A stretch of 64,000 bases of DNA from Epiperipatus broadwayi (GCA_028023455.1 JAQFVV010000157.1:1-64000), one strand, 5' to 3'; positions 1 to 11,200 are shown, counted from the stretch's first letter. Numbers and translations are program-made. The notes: generated from the letters alone by a model not told the origin.

Positions 1-442
1 GATGAACAAATTATAAAAAGTCTTCAGACAATAATAAAGATATGTATAATACAAGCTAAAAGACAGAAAGGTTCACAATTCCATAGGTTGTGTAATACTT
101 ATGAAGGTCCCTTCACATTCATTGAACATGTTAATGGATGTGCTTAAAAAGTAAAGCACACATATAAGGAAGGACTTCATAGATTACGACTTTGGGATGT
201 GACAATGGACTTTCGGTAATAATAGAACCCATTAGGCTGTTCTTTTAAGAAAATAAATGTATATATGTATATAAATAATTGAAGTTGATATTAATAGCAA
301 TAAAAATGCATCAAGTTAACCAAAGTATAAAAAAATACTTATAGGTTTATTAGAGTTCAAGTTATTGTTGGTAAATAAGTAATAATGGTAGATCAGTTAA
401 GCATCATGATAATGCAATCTGATATTGACACCACTTATAAAA
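1..442. other. AT-rich segment, possible weak pol remnant
   Basis: No gene is supported here. A short plus-strand stretch near positions 100-150 reads TYEGPFTFIEHVNG, which loosely resembles the GPF-containing tail of Gypsy-type pol proteins, but it is interrupted by stops and far too short to classify. The rest is AT-rich sequence next to the left LTR of the element at 443-3900. Confidence 0.3.
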
Positions 443-908
443 TGTAAGTCCATTATTATATATTTTGATAAGGATATATATAAATCAAACATTTATATTA
501 TATAGCATGATGTTGTTTAACTATAATAGCAATTGAATAAGGCGACCGGTCACAATATGGATAAACGAAACTAAATACTAATCTATGAAAATTCCATCTC
601 TAATATAGAACAATTTTAGCAATATATATATATGTATTACTTGAAATAATTATAAATCTGCATTTAATTAAACAAAAGTTTTGAACACTATACTTTACTT
701 CATCTGCTATTCCTTTTTAATGTGTGTTCTATGTAAATAATTAATTTGCATATTTCGATTCAATCCATGATAATTTCTTGTAAATTTTTCTAGAATAAAT
801 AATTATATAAGTGTTGTATGGTAATTATTTTCTGTAATAAATCTTTATTTACATTAATAATCACATATAGTATTTTTGTCACACCTATTATTTATAACAC
901 TATACACA
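443..908 (-). repeat. 3' LTR of the Gypsy-type element
   Basis: This LTR aligns with 3512-3900 over most of its length, sharing for example ACTAAATACTAATCT, AATTATAAATCTGCAT and AATAAATCTTTATTTACATTA. It starts TGTAAGT and ends ATACACA on the plus strand. It is about 75 bp longer than its partner because of extra sequence around 475-550. The two LTRs differ at many positions, which indicates an old insertion. Confidence 0.75.
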
Positions 909-930
909 TTTCATTTCCTCCCTCACTTTA
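909..930 (-). other. Polypurine tract next to 3' LTR
   Basis: On the minus strand the sequence immediately upstream of the LTR start is AAAGTGAGGGAGGAAATG, a purine-rich tract where plus-strand DNA synthesis is primed in LTR retrotransposons. Its position directly against the LTR edge supports both the boundary and the minus orientation. Confidence 0.6.
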
Positions 931-1169
931 GATAATTAACTTTTGTTTACAAAAAAAATAATCTAACCATCTTTTATGTCTTTTGCATTATCAAACATGT
1001 CTAGACAAAGATAATTTTTTTTTTCTCTTCCTGCTGGGTAGCTTTTTTCTTCCTGTGAAGACTGTTTGAAGGGAATAAATCCACTTCTAGAATTACCTCT
1101 AATTCATTTAATGAATCATTTTTTTTAAACAAATGTTGCTCATTAATCTTGTATTGCATCCATATATTA

Positions 1170-1436
1170 TTATTCTTTTATTGAAGAAATATCACTTAAC
1201 TTTGAATTAGCACTAAAACTTGATTCTTCTAAAAATTCTGAAGAATGAACTTTCAAATGATTTATATCCTTCATTCTTCTGCCATGGTAGTTTACACTTA
1301 TAATTGTTTTGGAACAACAATAAGTATTACTCCCAGAAATCATTTTTTTCTTAATATCATATATCCAGATGGTATTATCAATGTTATATTTTCTCTCATC
1401 CAAGCTCATTTGCTTTGATGTACTATTATTAGACAA
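1170..1436 (-). pseudogene. Integrase C-terminal region remnant
   Basis: An 88-residue open stretch downstream of the integrase core. It contains NIDNTIWIYDIKKK, then YHGRRMKDINHLKVHSS, which fits the Gypsy integrase C-terminal layout: a 'gd.VW..d..' beta strand followed by a 'GR....HinhLk' end. The region acts in target DNA binding during integration. It is separated from the core at 1499-1930 by a frame change, so the protein is broken. Recognition is by family pattern only; no alignment could be run. Confidence 0.55.
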
Positions 1437-1498
1437 TAGTACAGACAGATGGGATCAACATTTTTGATGCAATAACATCAAAGATGGTGACTTTTTAG

Positions 1499-1930
1499 TT
1501 AATGTACACAGAGTGAAATGTTAATAGAACAAACATCAGTTAAAGTTTCATTAATATCCTTATATGAAGTCTTCTCTAGAACTTGTTTCAAATGCTGCAT
1601 AGCTTTCTCCACTAGGCCATTAAACTCTGGATGATATAATGTTTTTAACACTTGGTGAATTCCCATGGTTATTGAAAAGTCTTTAAATGTAATGAATATG
1701 AAAATAGTTCCATTATTGGAAATAATAATTTTGGGATATGCAGAAATTTTATTTAAGGCTTTCGTTATATTTTCCAAGCTCATACTCTTGATGCTTTTGT
1801 ACCCTACTTTAAGTAATCATTTATCAATAAATGGAATATTTTTCCATTAAACCAGTCAGCATTATCCAAATGGTGTCTTTCCCAATGTTTACTGGTTTTA
1901 ATCCAAAGCTCTACCTTCTCTGGGGCATTG
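1499..1930 (-). pseudogene. Gypsy-type integrase core remnant
   Basis: Two adjoining reading frames carry the integrase catalytic core of an LTR retrotransposon. The upstream part has WERHHLDNADWFNGK, matching the W.R.H.D..G.F.G block with the first catalytic aspartate. The downstream part has IIISNNGTIF, where the family has SDNG; the second catalytic aspartate is replaced by N. It then has LYHPEFNGLVEKAMQHLKQ, matching the PYHP.sNGlvEr block with the catalytic glutamate. A frame break near 1800 separates the halves. The enzyme would be dead because of the D-to-N change and the frameshift. It lies between the gag-type zinc knuckle (2480-2515) and the integrase tail (1170-1436). Confidence 0.8.
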
Positions 1931-2454
1931 TAAGATTATCAATTCCTGCATGGCTATCAAGATAAAGCTTTCATATGTTTGATGTCATTATCTTTTCTAC
2001 CTGTCCAAACTCCTCCTCCCTATGATTTGCAATATCACTGTAAATTATTTTTATTATTTTTGTCTATCTGAATTCCTAATGGCCCAAACCAATTTCTTCA
2101 TAAGATTGGAATGTGGTCTCTTTTCATAATATATAATAGCTAATATTTTACTTTAGCATTTATCTTGATGAGTACCAATTATTTTATCTTGCATAGCAAT
2201 GTCATTCCTATTTAGATCCATAGCCATAATCTCCATTTTACATGACACTCTTTCTCACCTTCTTTACTAATTTTGTCCAGTCTTTTTGTGGAATTAGGAA
2301 CCCCACCCAACTGTCTATTTCCACATTGTTTTTGCCTGAGAATTTGTATATTTAAACAAATGTGTTTATTTTCTATATTGTTTATTGTTCTTACTTTGAT
2401 TCTGCTCTAACCCCTCCTATTGGTGACTTAAAATCTGCACATAATTCCATTCTT

Positions 2455-2600
2455 CTTAACTTTCCCTTTTGTGTGACTAACATTTTAAATGACCAGTTTT
2501 TTCACATATGTAGCATCTTTCACTTTTTAATTTACAGGTTTTCTTTAAAAATCCCTTCTCACGGCCACATTAGCATATAACATTTTTTATAGGACTTTGA
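2455..2600 (-). pseudogene. Gag-type zinc knuckle remnant
   Basis: Minus-strand reading gives CYICEKTGHLK followed by residues that no longer keep the last cysteine, preceded by a second degenerate knuckle-like CGRE stretch. The spacing C-x2-C-x4-H matches CCHC nucleocapsid knuckles, which bind genomic RNA in retrotransposon particles. Flanking codons contain stops. Its place between the 5' LTR and integrase fits a gag C-terminus. Confidence 0.55.
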
Positions 2601-3378
2601 CAACTTATTATCTAAACATTTGCTTTGTTCACCATCATTTATGTGTTACTACAACTCTATTGTTTTGGAATTCTGTAATATCTTTCATAACTAATTCTTA
2701 TTTAATACATTTATCCACAATCTGCTTGCATATTAAAGCTACTTCACAGTGGATACCTTGATGTGACTTATTCTCGGTCTTTCCCTGCAGCTATTGACTA
2801 AGGCACATTTTATCCAATTCAACATTAATTTCATACCATTTCACTAATTTCTGCAGCACTGTATCATATTGCTTCTCATTTCATATTTGTCTCCTATTTT
2901 CAAAATGTAGGTGACATCCATTTAGACATCACTGGTTCAAAGTATCTATTTAATTTTTCTTTGAGCTTGAGGTGCACTTACTTCTTCTAGGGGCTTTGGT
3001 TCACAAGATCTTTTCACTATTTAGAACATATTTGCCTGCCAGTCACATCAGCATTGCTACCTTCAGGTTGTAATCCTCTATCTTTTTAATGAGCATATTG
3101 TTTTCTACCTGCTTCATATACAAACACAAATTTCCTATATCAATGACATCAAATTCCTTAACATTATTATACAATACCATTATTTGAGCCTGTCTAATTT
3201 ATTTACAAATGTTATAATTCTTTTAATTACACATGTGACAATGCTAGTCACTCACAGCAAACTACTACTATTTACAGATTCTTTTTAACTGTGTTAACTA
3301 CTGTTGTGTACAGGTTCCATTGACATTTGCATAGAGTCTTCTAAGCACTACCAATCTATTGTAAATTTCAAATCACTT

Positions 3379-3477
3379 GTCGACTGCAGTCAATCTGCTA
3401 TTGTTTGTGCAGGGTCTTCTGTCAACTGTGGGAATCTGTTATTGTTTGTGCAGGTTCCTCTGTTGACTGCCACAATC
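3379..3477. repeat. 41-42 bp tandem repeat, about 2.4 copies
   Basis: Units begin GTCGACTGCAGTCAATCTGC (3379), GTCAACTGTGGGAATCTG (3421) and GTTGACTGCCACAATCT (3462), sharing the inner string TATTGTTTGTGCAGG. The array sits just inside the 5' LTR, in what would be the untranslated leader of the Gypsy-type element. An older diverged unit may lie at about 3310-3345. Confidence 0.75.
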
Positions 3478-3511
3478 TCATATCAAACTAAACAAACACA
3501 AATAAAACACA

Positions 3512-3900
3512 TGTAAGTTTATTATAAATAAAATATATATGTAGGAATAAATGAAACTAAATACTAATCTTTGAGAAGGCAGACTCTAATGCAAAACATC
3601 TTTACCAATGTATATATTACTTCTACATATGCATTACTTAAAATAATTATAAATCTGCATCTAATTAAACAAAGCTTTTGCATATCTACTGTTGCTTTTT
3701 AACATGAATGCCACATATATAACTAATTTGTAAAGTATTTTATTATTTATTCCATACTAATTATTCTTATAAATTTTTATGGGGTGAATAATAGAATAAT
3801 TATGTATGCATTGTGCTTTTTCCATAATAAATCTTTATTTACATTAGCAATCATATATACATATATATCCGAAGACCTATTATTTATAACACTATATACA
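3512..3900 (-). repeat. 5' LTR of the Gypsy-type element
   Basis: A 389-bp repeat beginning TGTAAGTT and ending TATATACA on the plus strand, partner of 443-908. An AATAAA inside the shared block AATAAATCTTTATTTACATT lies on the plus strand, so it would not serve a minus-strand transcript. No classical TGG primer-binding site follows the LTR edge on the minus strand, so primer use is unknown. Confidence 0.72.
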
Positions 3901-4330
3901 TTTTAGTGCTATATTTTATATAAAAGCTAATCTAGCAATTGTAGTCATTATACTTTCATTGCTGTATAACTTTTTCTTTACCATGTATATTTGTATAAAC
4001 ACGTTTATGTTAAAACTAAACGTAAATGTTAAGTTTATTTCTATGGTGTTATACATAAATGTTGTGATTTAAATTCTAGAAATATCTTTTTAATAATATT
4101 TATGGGATGTCATTTATAAAAACTAGAAAAATGTATTATTATTAATAATAAATTATATATTTTGTTGATTTAAAAAAAAAATTCTAACCATGGTTTTTTA
4201 TTAATGCATTCTAACCCTGGATCAAAATACAGTCTGTCACTTTCATGTTCCAATGTCATGTGACTTCCAGAGCAATAAATTATTCAAATTATTTGTTTGC
4301 CTTTTTTTATATTTTGAAATCCATATGGGT

Positions 4331-4502
4331 ACTTGTGAATTTATCGTTTAGAAACAATGGATGTGGTTTTTTTTTGTTAAATTATATATTTTCAGGGGCA
4401 TACAGTAACTGTCTAAAACCAAATGGCTGAAAATAAGCAATGGTATTTAATATTTCCATTAATGTTTTCTTTTATGACTGTTATTTTAAACAAAGACAAA
4501 TT
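4331..4502 (+). repeat. Inverted repeat arm, partner at 6446-6620
   Basis: The segment starting ACTTGTGAATTTA and containing TCAGGGGCATACAGTAACTG, AAAACCAAATGG and TTTAATATTTCCA is found in reverse complement at 6446-6620 with moderate divergence. The arms are about 170 bp long and lie 1.9 kb apart, around a LINE remnant. They may be the ends of one element or two opposed copies of a dispersed repeat. Between 3901 and 4330 I see nothing else. Confidence 0.7.
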
Positions 4503-5440
4503 TATAATATTTCATTTTATTTGTTAATTTTTTTATTCTATTTTTTTAAATAAATGCTAAGAATTATTTTTTAAAAAATATTTATTATCATTGCTTGAGA
4601 GATGGTGGAAAAAACGATCATACTTTAATTACCATGCTGTATTAATTTTTGTAATTTTTGAAAAGGAAAATTATTTATTTATTACAATAGATATATTTGG
4701 AAAAATATGTGGATAGGGTATGAATATAATAAACATATATTAATAATTATTAATTTCCAATTGTTTTTCTGTCTCTCTATACTAGGATTAGGTGCTAGAA
4801 CCACAGATGATATTTTTTCAATGTTCAAGATCTGCATGACATTTTATGAATTTCTCAAAGCATGATAGGACATTTTTTGGATGTTTAAAACCTACATATG
4901 ACATTTTGGGTTTAAGAGGCATATGTTGATATTTTTTGAATATTTGAGATCTTTTCTTTAAAAAATAGTACTGTATTACATTTATATATAAGGCTGTTTA
5001 TTAGCACATTTTATTAACTACTGTATATATAACAAATGTTAATTGTTGAAATATATTAAAAATAGATGTAACTTACATTTTGAGAATTAACAATAACAAA
5101 CAGATATTATCTTGGTAGTATCACATTGTAGCTTTTTGAGCTACAATTCATCTAATGTTACTTTATCATTTTGTTTACATCTTCATGCATATTACTATAT
5201 TATACATTTGTATCTATAAAGTAGTAATTAATTATTATCATTGACATAAAATGCAATTAACATAGTCAATGTTAATATTGAATATTAATTAATAATCAGT
5301 TAATAATAATTAACATTACTTGGAAAAATTGTGAAATAAATAAATTAATAATATTTGATAATTTATCAATTATATTAATGCATTTAAAAAAAACGTAAAT
5401 TAGTTTTGTTCCAAATTGATTTGAAATAAAAAAAAAAGTT
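4503..5440. other. AT-rich segment, nothing recognised
   Basis: Very AT-rich DNA with short direct repetition around 4815-4950, where variants of 'gacatttt(tg)ga...ttcaagatct' recur three times about 60 bp apart. No coding or RNA gene signal. Confidence 0.5.
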
Positions 5441-6426
5441 GTCGCAATCAGTATTAGAGCCTTGTATAATCATACCAAAGATAATGGCCTTCCTTCTCAC
5501 TCAATCCCTATGTTTTATTTTCAGAGGTCATTTAATTCAGTCTTTAAATTTGTTTCTGAGTACCCAGATGCTCTGAAATTTGTCCTGATTAACTCTACTG
5601 GTATACCACCACCCAGTAGTGATATGTTATTTCAGTCTATAATCAAATATATTTCTGCTTATATTGATCTGTATCAGAGCACCTTTTTTGGAAAAATATT
5701 TTACTGATAGGCTAATAACATGACTCATAGTGATAACCAATCTCAGAAACCATCTCTATTTAATCTCACTAATAAATAGATTATCTCAAAATTGAAATTC
5801 TGATACCTGGAACCTTGATTTTCTTATTATAATAAATTTAGAAGCTCTGCCCATAGCCATTTTTTATTACAAAGAATGGTGCATGCTAACATTTGCCCTA
5901 TTTGTCCACTCTGTCACAAATCTGAAGATGCAATACATCATATTTTTCTGCAATGTCCTGCTCTTCTTGCTTATAGAAATATTATTAAATCAACCACCAG
6001 ATCACATGCTTCATCTATAAATCCTCTCATTGATAGTATGAAATGTTGTCTCTTTCCCTCAATTAGGATCACTAGGTTTGTTATGTTTACTCTTTGGTTC
6101 TTGAGGTGCCATTTTGTTTAATTCTACATCCAGTAAATTGCAGTCCATGTTTTACAATAATATACTTAAATTCAGAGATGGAGACAGGGCATTAATTAGC
6201 CCCTCCAAATATCATACATTCCACATGAGGTCTTGCTTCTCTTTCTTTCAATCTGTAAATAGTTGGCGTCTTCCCTGTGTGTTAAATGTATTTTTTTATT
6301 AATACATATAAACCATTCAATATGCCTGTAATATCTATTTGTAAAAAAATATATTTTTTGTGAATCTTCTTATACGTAAAATTTGTAATTCTTGAATATA
6401 CTCAATAAAAATTTAACTTAAAAAAA
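5440..6426 (+). pseudogene. 3' fragment of an L1-like LINE
   Basis: Broken plus-strand frames. The stretch at 5876-6000 reads ICPICPLCHKSEDAIHHIF followed by LQCP, matching the C-x2-C...H...C zinc-binding region (zf-RVT) at the C-terminus of many L1-clade reverse transcriptases. This region helps the element bind its RNA or DNA target. The upstream frame at 5462-5707 is probably from the region between reverse transcriptase and this zinc finger, but I cannot identify it firmly. The sequence ends at CAATAAAAATTTAACTTAAA near 6400-6426, resembling a polyadenylated LINE 3' end. Only the 3' portion is present, as in typical 5'-truncated insertions. Confidence 0.6.
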
Positions 6427-6445
6427 GTATGAACGTGGTTTTTAA

Positions 6446-6620
6446 AAATTGTCTTCCTTTAAAATAATAGTAAGAAAAGAAAAGAACACTGGAAATATTA
6501 AATGCCATTGTGCCTTTTTAACCATTTGGTTTTAAACAGTTACTGTGTACCCCTGAAAGTGTATAATTTGTCAAAAAAAAAAAACAATTCTGTCCTTCCT
6601 AAACCGGTAAATTCACAAGT
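6446..6620 (-). repeat. Inverted repeat arm, partner at 4331-4502
   Basis: Reverse complement of the 4331-4502 repeat, sharing GTTACTGTGTACCCCTGAAAG and CCATTTGGTTTTAAAC. It begins right after the A-rich end of the LINE fragment, so the LINE may have inserted next to or inside a larger element that carried both arms. Positions 6631-7071 hold no recognised feature. Confidence 0.68.
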
Positions 6621-7653
6621 TTCTATATATTTTTTTCCCTCCTCCAAATAAAAATTGGTTTAATTTTTTTCATTTGAGCCAAAAAAAATAGTCTTGCCCA
6701 TAATCAAATCCATTTTCCGATATCTATAATATAATTAAGTTAGAGATTTCTTTTTTACTTAGGATTTGTCTTTATAAATACACAAATACATATGTATGTG
6801 TAAATGTAGTTTTCAGACTATTCTGCTTGTGTAGTGTTTATATATCTCAGTTGTCATATCTGTATGATAAAGTTTGCTCACTAGAGTTTCTAAAGATATT
6901 AGCAACAGAAAATTGACTACAGATCTATTGTGTGATTTAACTATTGATTATTTTATCCAAAACAAAATTTAGAAGATTTATTAAAAGAAAGGGCAGCGAT
7001 AGATAAATTACTTATTTGTCACTGCACTTTATTTTAATGGTTAAAATAATCAGTAGCGAAATCATATGATACTAATCTGCAGGGCCGGCGGAAGCGGGCA
7101 TGCAACGCATGCTAGGCATGCGGGCGCTGGCAGAAGGAGGCGCCATCACTGAGAGATTAGCATCTGAAAAAGAAGGCGTCATCCCTGAGAAATTAAAACT
7201 CTACTAACAAAAATACTCACATTTGAAGAATATTATTCTCAAATGTTTATTTACAAAAATTATTGAGAGTAGATTATTGAAAATCATATGAAGTCATATT
7301 ATATCTTATTAAATGACACACACAAGCAGGCCTGCACACAAGCTCTGCTTAATATTAAAAATATAAAACAATCAAATCTATTATTTATCATGAACAATAA
7401 ACTAAACATAAAGTTTATTATATTACAAATTTCATATTGTAATGTTTATATATATATATAGTACTGCTTATAGTAAACTATAAGTAACTTTCTGCTAGCA
7501 AATATATAAATAAACACACACTAAAAGTATTATAAATTAGAACTTATGTATGTATATGCGTATATATATATTAGATCATGTTTGTTAAAAACAGACAGTG
7601 ACGCAAATAATAAATATGAAATTTAAAAAAAAAAAAAAATCTAAATTTGCCGT

Positions 7654-7710
7654 GTTAAATTATATATTATTTCATACAAACCGTTTGTATGAAATAATAT
7701 ATAATTTAAC
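7654..7710. repeat. Perfect 27-bp-arm hairpin
   Basis: Left arm 7654-7680 and right arm 7684-7710 are exact reverse complements around a CCG spacer; the arm starts GTTAAATTATATATTATTTC. It lies inside the hAT-type element and may be a nested palindrome or an internal structural feature. Confidence 0.93.
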
Positions 7711-7720
7711 AATCAATTTT

Positions 7721-7748
7721 ATGCTATTTTTGATATCAAAAATAGCAT
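7721..7748. repeat. Perfect 28-bp palindrome
   Basis: ATGCTATTTTTGAT followed directly by its exact reverse complement, 10 bp downstream of the hairpin at 7654-7710. The two together give a double cruciform-capable segment within the hAT-type element. Confidence 0.93.
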
Positions 7749-7898
7749 TACATCGTGCATTCTTTCTAAAAATCATGACTTTTTTAAAACGCCACGGGAC
7801 ACGGTCGGGTCACCTTAGTAAACATATATATTGACAGGGGCACCAAAATCAAATTTGCATGCGGGCGCCTAGTACCCAGCGCCGGCGCTGCTAATCTG

Positions 7899-8618
7899 TA
7901 CTTAATTTGCTGATGCTAGCATCTCTACAAGCTGCTAATGATCCTCCTTTATCAGCCAGATAATGAAAGCTGATATCCACATGAAAGTTGGAGTTATTGT
8001 GATAAACAATCACAAATATAGAAAGAAAACATCCGAAAATAATGTTTACATCTTTCAGCTATAAAAAATTTTAACATGCACATACATATATGTAAATAAT
8101 TTACCATGTTCACATTTTACATATATTATTATAAACATTGGGAAAATATACATGTATATGATCCTAAAATGCATTTTAACTAAACCAGTTATTTCAATTA
8201 GGCCAGGTCGTCACATTCTCCCTAAGTGTCCTTTTATTTTGTTTATATTAATTTCATGAGTACTACATCACTTTATAAGCATTGTATTTCTCTTTGCATT
8301 TAGTAAATGACAATCAGTATTCCGTGGTTTATTGCTCAACAGTTTATAAAGAATTTGAACACCGAAAATTACAGAATTGAAATGTGATCTCACTTTATCT
8401 TTGCAAAATATAATGCAGGCAAAGCTGGAATATGATTGGTGAAGCTTAAATTGAAGATTTGGCCTTTTTCTCAGCATCAAACAACACAATTGGTCATGAA
8501 TTATTCTCCTTCAAGTATGCATTAGATAAATATTGAGAAATTATAAAAATATTTGAGTGATATGATGACTTAAACTATCTGGAGAAACCTACTTTGAAGA
8601 GCTTTTAGAAATAATTTA
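7899..8618. other. No supported gene
   Basis: A 73-residue minus-strand open stretch (8268-8489) contains FNSVIFGVQILYKLL and a basic C-terminus, but I recognise no family and see no splice or start context. The rest is AT-rich. Confidence 0.4.
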
Positions 8619-8728
8619 CTTTTTTTCTCATAGTCATAGCATTGGCCGGGACGCAAACCCACAACTGTCTGCAACCAACTACTTGCTTGCAAGGTAACTG
8701 CGATGACCTCTCAGCTAACAATGCTTTT
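8619..8728 (-). mobile_element. tRNA-derived SINE (family A)
   Basis: Minus-strand reading gives GCATTGTTAGCTGAGAGGTC, then GTTGTGGGTTTGCGTCCCGG, then CAATGCTATGAC and an A-rich tail. The first part resembles a pol III A box (TRGCNNAGNGG) and GGTTTGCGTCC a B box. A long variable-arm-like stretch between them suggests descent from a class II tRNA. The same family occurs at 58845-58950 (minus) and 61760-61870 (plus). No clear target duplication could be fixed for this copy. Confidence 0.8.
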
Positions 8729-9489
8729 CCATCTTTGTAACCACGAATTTGAAGTATAAGCATGTGTTATAGTTTAAAAATATGTAAGACCTAATTCTTT
8801 AGGAATAATTGTTGAAATGTTCAATAAAAAAATAATATCATGCAAGCATTCATAATACTAATAAAATTATGTTTCATATTTAATATAAATTAATGTCTCT
8901 ATCTAAAGTTGAAAAAAATATGTAGTTGTTTCTGATCTGATAAAAATTCATTGGTAATAATTTGTTTATATATTAAAGAATTATTATCAGATAGTGCATA
9001 TTAGAAATGCAAAGCTTATTTCATAAAGTAATGCTATAAATTATATATATATTAAATACTGTCTAATGATGTACTAGTAATCATAAATAAAATACATATA
9101 TATAACATCACAATACTTGCCATAAAACAAAATTTTACTAAAATTCTTCCACAACCATGATTTTATCTATTAACAAAGAGAACTTTTCAAGTGAAATTCA
9201 ACAAAATATATATATAACAAAATAGCCTTCCCATCATTCACTTCTAAAACCAATCACCTTTAACCTCAAAGGATGTCTTCTTGAGATTGATGGCCTCATA
9301 TTCAAAAAAATTTATCATCAAAATTTATTTTACTCTAACTTTTTTTTCTAAATGATAAACTCTGCAATGTCAAATAATATTTTATGGCTTGTATTCAGTT
9401 CATGAATATACAAAGCTGAGTTATGATAACTATTTTTAACATTACTCTTTTGAACTTTAACCAACATTACTTTTTTGAACTTTAACCCT

Positions 9490-9570
9490 TTCATTAAGAC
9501 TAATTAATGTGACCTATATAAATTTTATGACAACTGCAAGGAATCATAAAAATTACCTCAGGAATAGATT
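9490..9570 (-). pseudogene. GIY-YIG endonuclease remnant, left arm
   Basis: Minus-strand reading gives VIFMIPC then CHKIYIGH, fitting the Penelope GIY-YIG pattern 'vvY.IpC..C...YIGqT..sl..R...H'. Such a domain nicks the target site for insertion. It is broken by a stop after YIGH. The region lies directly downstream of the reverse transcriptase remnant. Confidence 0.65.
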
Positions 9571-9959
9571 TGCTGTTTTGAAGTATTTAATAATGAATTT
9601 AAATTTAGACCTTTTTTGCAGTCATTTTCATACCATCCAATAAAAGGCTATTATTATAAATCACTTTACAAATTAATGCCCTATGTAATAAAGAAATAAA
9701 CTCTTTATTCTCACTAACAATTAAATTTTTATTTTTAACAGATTTAAAGATATTTTTTATTAAATATAATATTCATAATAAATTCATGATTATAACCTAA
9801 CTCAATGTAGTCAGAAGCAAATTGACTCCTCTGAATACAATTATTATTTTCAAAATTATTAAGTCTTCTATTCTTATAAAAAAAATTCAATAAAGAAAGT
9901 TTTTTATAAATAAAAGGTTGTTAACTGTCTGGTCTTATAATATTTCTTAATTTTTTTCT

Positions 9960-10480
9960 TTAATAAAATGATTACAAAATAAAAATTACCAACTTTATCA
10001 ATACTTAAATCCAGAAATTCTTGTTTAATAAATTCAAAAGAATCCCATCAATAGTAAATTTAATATTAGTTATTCCAATCTACAAAAAAAAAATCCTTCA
10101 ATTTATCTTCATGTACAACAAACAAACAATCAGCAGCATACTTAACAAATAATTTTAAAGAAACAAATAATGAATAATAGCACTGCTCTCTAAAAAATCA
10201 AGAAAGATAGAGCACATTAAACAAGTAACAATATAACCAATAACCCAACCCTCTTTAATTTTATAAAACACCTCATTACATATAAAATATATAGAATCCT
10301 CAAATAACAATAGCAAATCATAAATAACCATTGTCTTTTCTGCAGAAAATTATTCATGCTTCATTCAATAGTAATAAACATATTAATGTTTTTATCCTAT
10401 TAACTAATTAATATATATATTTTCAATATCTAAACTAACCAAAAACACACCATTTTCTAAAACAAATCCATTAATTTTAT
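9960..10480 (-). pseudogene. Penelope-like reverse transcriptase remnant
   Basis: Minus-strand frames with stops. Around 10465-10410 the reading is FVLENGVFLVSLDIENIYIN, which corresponds to RT motif A (LvsfDv.slyTNIP in the family). Around 10140-10112 it is YAADCLFVVHEDK, corresponding to motif C (RYvDDtf.i), with the catalytic DD changed to AD. Downstream, NIKFTIDG matches the 'hp.IkFTiE' block that follows the RT core of Penelope elements. The catalytic change and stops mean no active enzyme. Family assignment also rests on the adjacent GIY-YIG domain. Confidence 0.68.
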
Positions 10481-11039
10481 CATATGTATTAAAAGAAAAA
10501 GCTACACAAAATTGACCTAAATTTATATAATTCTTAAAAAAACAATAAGAAATTTTGAAATTTTATCAATATCCTCCCCCCCCTTGTAAAATCAAAAATA
10601 CATCTAAAAGAAAAATTATCTTTACAAGATTTCAAATTAAGGAAAATCTTAAGAGCCAAAAAATCACAAGGATAACAATTTAAATAAGTAGAACTATCTT
10701 AAAACAATTATTTTCCATAAAGTGCATAATTTCAATTAACTTTTACTCATTAGAAACTTTCTTTATTTAAGTTTTGTTATAAGAATAGAAGACTTAATAA
10801 TTTTGAAAATAATAGTTATATTCAGAGAAGTCAATTTGCTTCTGACTATAATGAGTTAGATTATAATCATGAATTTATTAGAATATTATATTCAATAAAA
10901 ATATCTATAAATCTGTTAATAATAAAGATTTAATTGTTAGTGAGAATGATGAGTTTATTTGTTTATCATATAGGTCATCAAATTGTAAAATGATTTATAA
11001 GAATAGCTTTTAATTGGATGGTATGACCTGGAAGAAAGG

Positions 11040-11200
11040 ACTGAATTTAAAATCAATATTAAATAGTTCAAAACAACAAATATATTTCTGGGATAGTTTA
11101 TAAGATTCCTTCCAATTGTCATAAAATTTATATAGGTCAAACTAAATTAAGTCTTTATGAAAGAGTTAAAGTTCATAAAATCAGAGTTAAAAATATAGAT
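11040..11200 (+). pseudogene. GIY-YIG endonuclease remnant, right arm
   Basis: Plus-strand reading at 11096-11190 gives VYKIPSNCHKIYIGQTK and then SLYERVKVHK, a better preserved GIY-YIG signature than the left-arm copy: Y..IPS..C...YIGQT..SL.ERV..H. It belongs to the inverted duplicate of the element's 3' part and has no reverse transcriptase upstream in the same orientation. Confidence 0.72.

Larger units (their letters stand above)
443..3900 (-). mobile_element. Decayed Ty3/Gypsy-type LTR retrotransposon
   Basis: Two similar direct repeats (443-908 and 3512-3900), each beginning TGTAAG and ending in ACA on the plus strand, bracket fragments read on the minus strand in the order expected for a Gypsy element: 5' LTR (right), a gag-type zinc knuckle near 2500, integrase core near 1900-1500, integrase C-terminal region at 1436-1170, polypurine tract at about 912-928, 3' LTR (left). 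No protease, reverse transcriptase or RNase H can be recognised between the knuckle and integrase, so the middle of pol is probably deleted. All frames carry stops. No clear target duplication was seen. Class assignment rests on the integrase order and motifs; clade is not determined. Confidence 0.78.
7080..7890. mobile_element. Non-autonomous hAT-type DNA transposon
   Basis: An 811-bp element with ends CAGGGCCGGCGGAAGC and, reading inward from the right, CAGCGCCGGCGCTGGG; the first 11 bp match at 10 positions. It is flanked on both sides by the 8-bp direct repeat CTAATCTG (7072-7079 and 7891-7898). An 8-bp target duplication with CAG-initial termini is the hallmark of the hAT superfamily. 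The terminal 100 bp on the left and 50 bp on the right are strikingly GC-rich against an AT-rich interior. No transposase frame is visible, so it would have depended on an enzyme supplied in trans. The interior contains two perfect palindromes (7654-7710, 7721-7748). Confidence 0.88.

Noticed and set aside
8268-8489. 73-codon minus-strand frame suggestive of a transposon protein
   Set aside because: No motif could be matched to a named family; kept only as a note.
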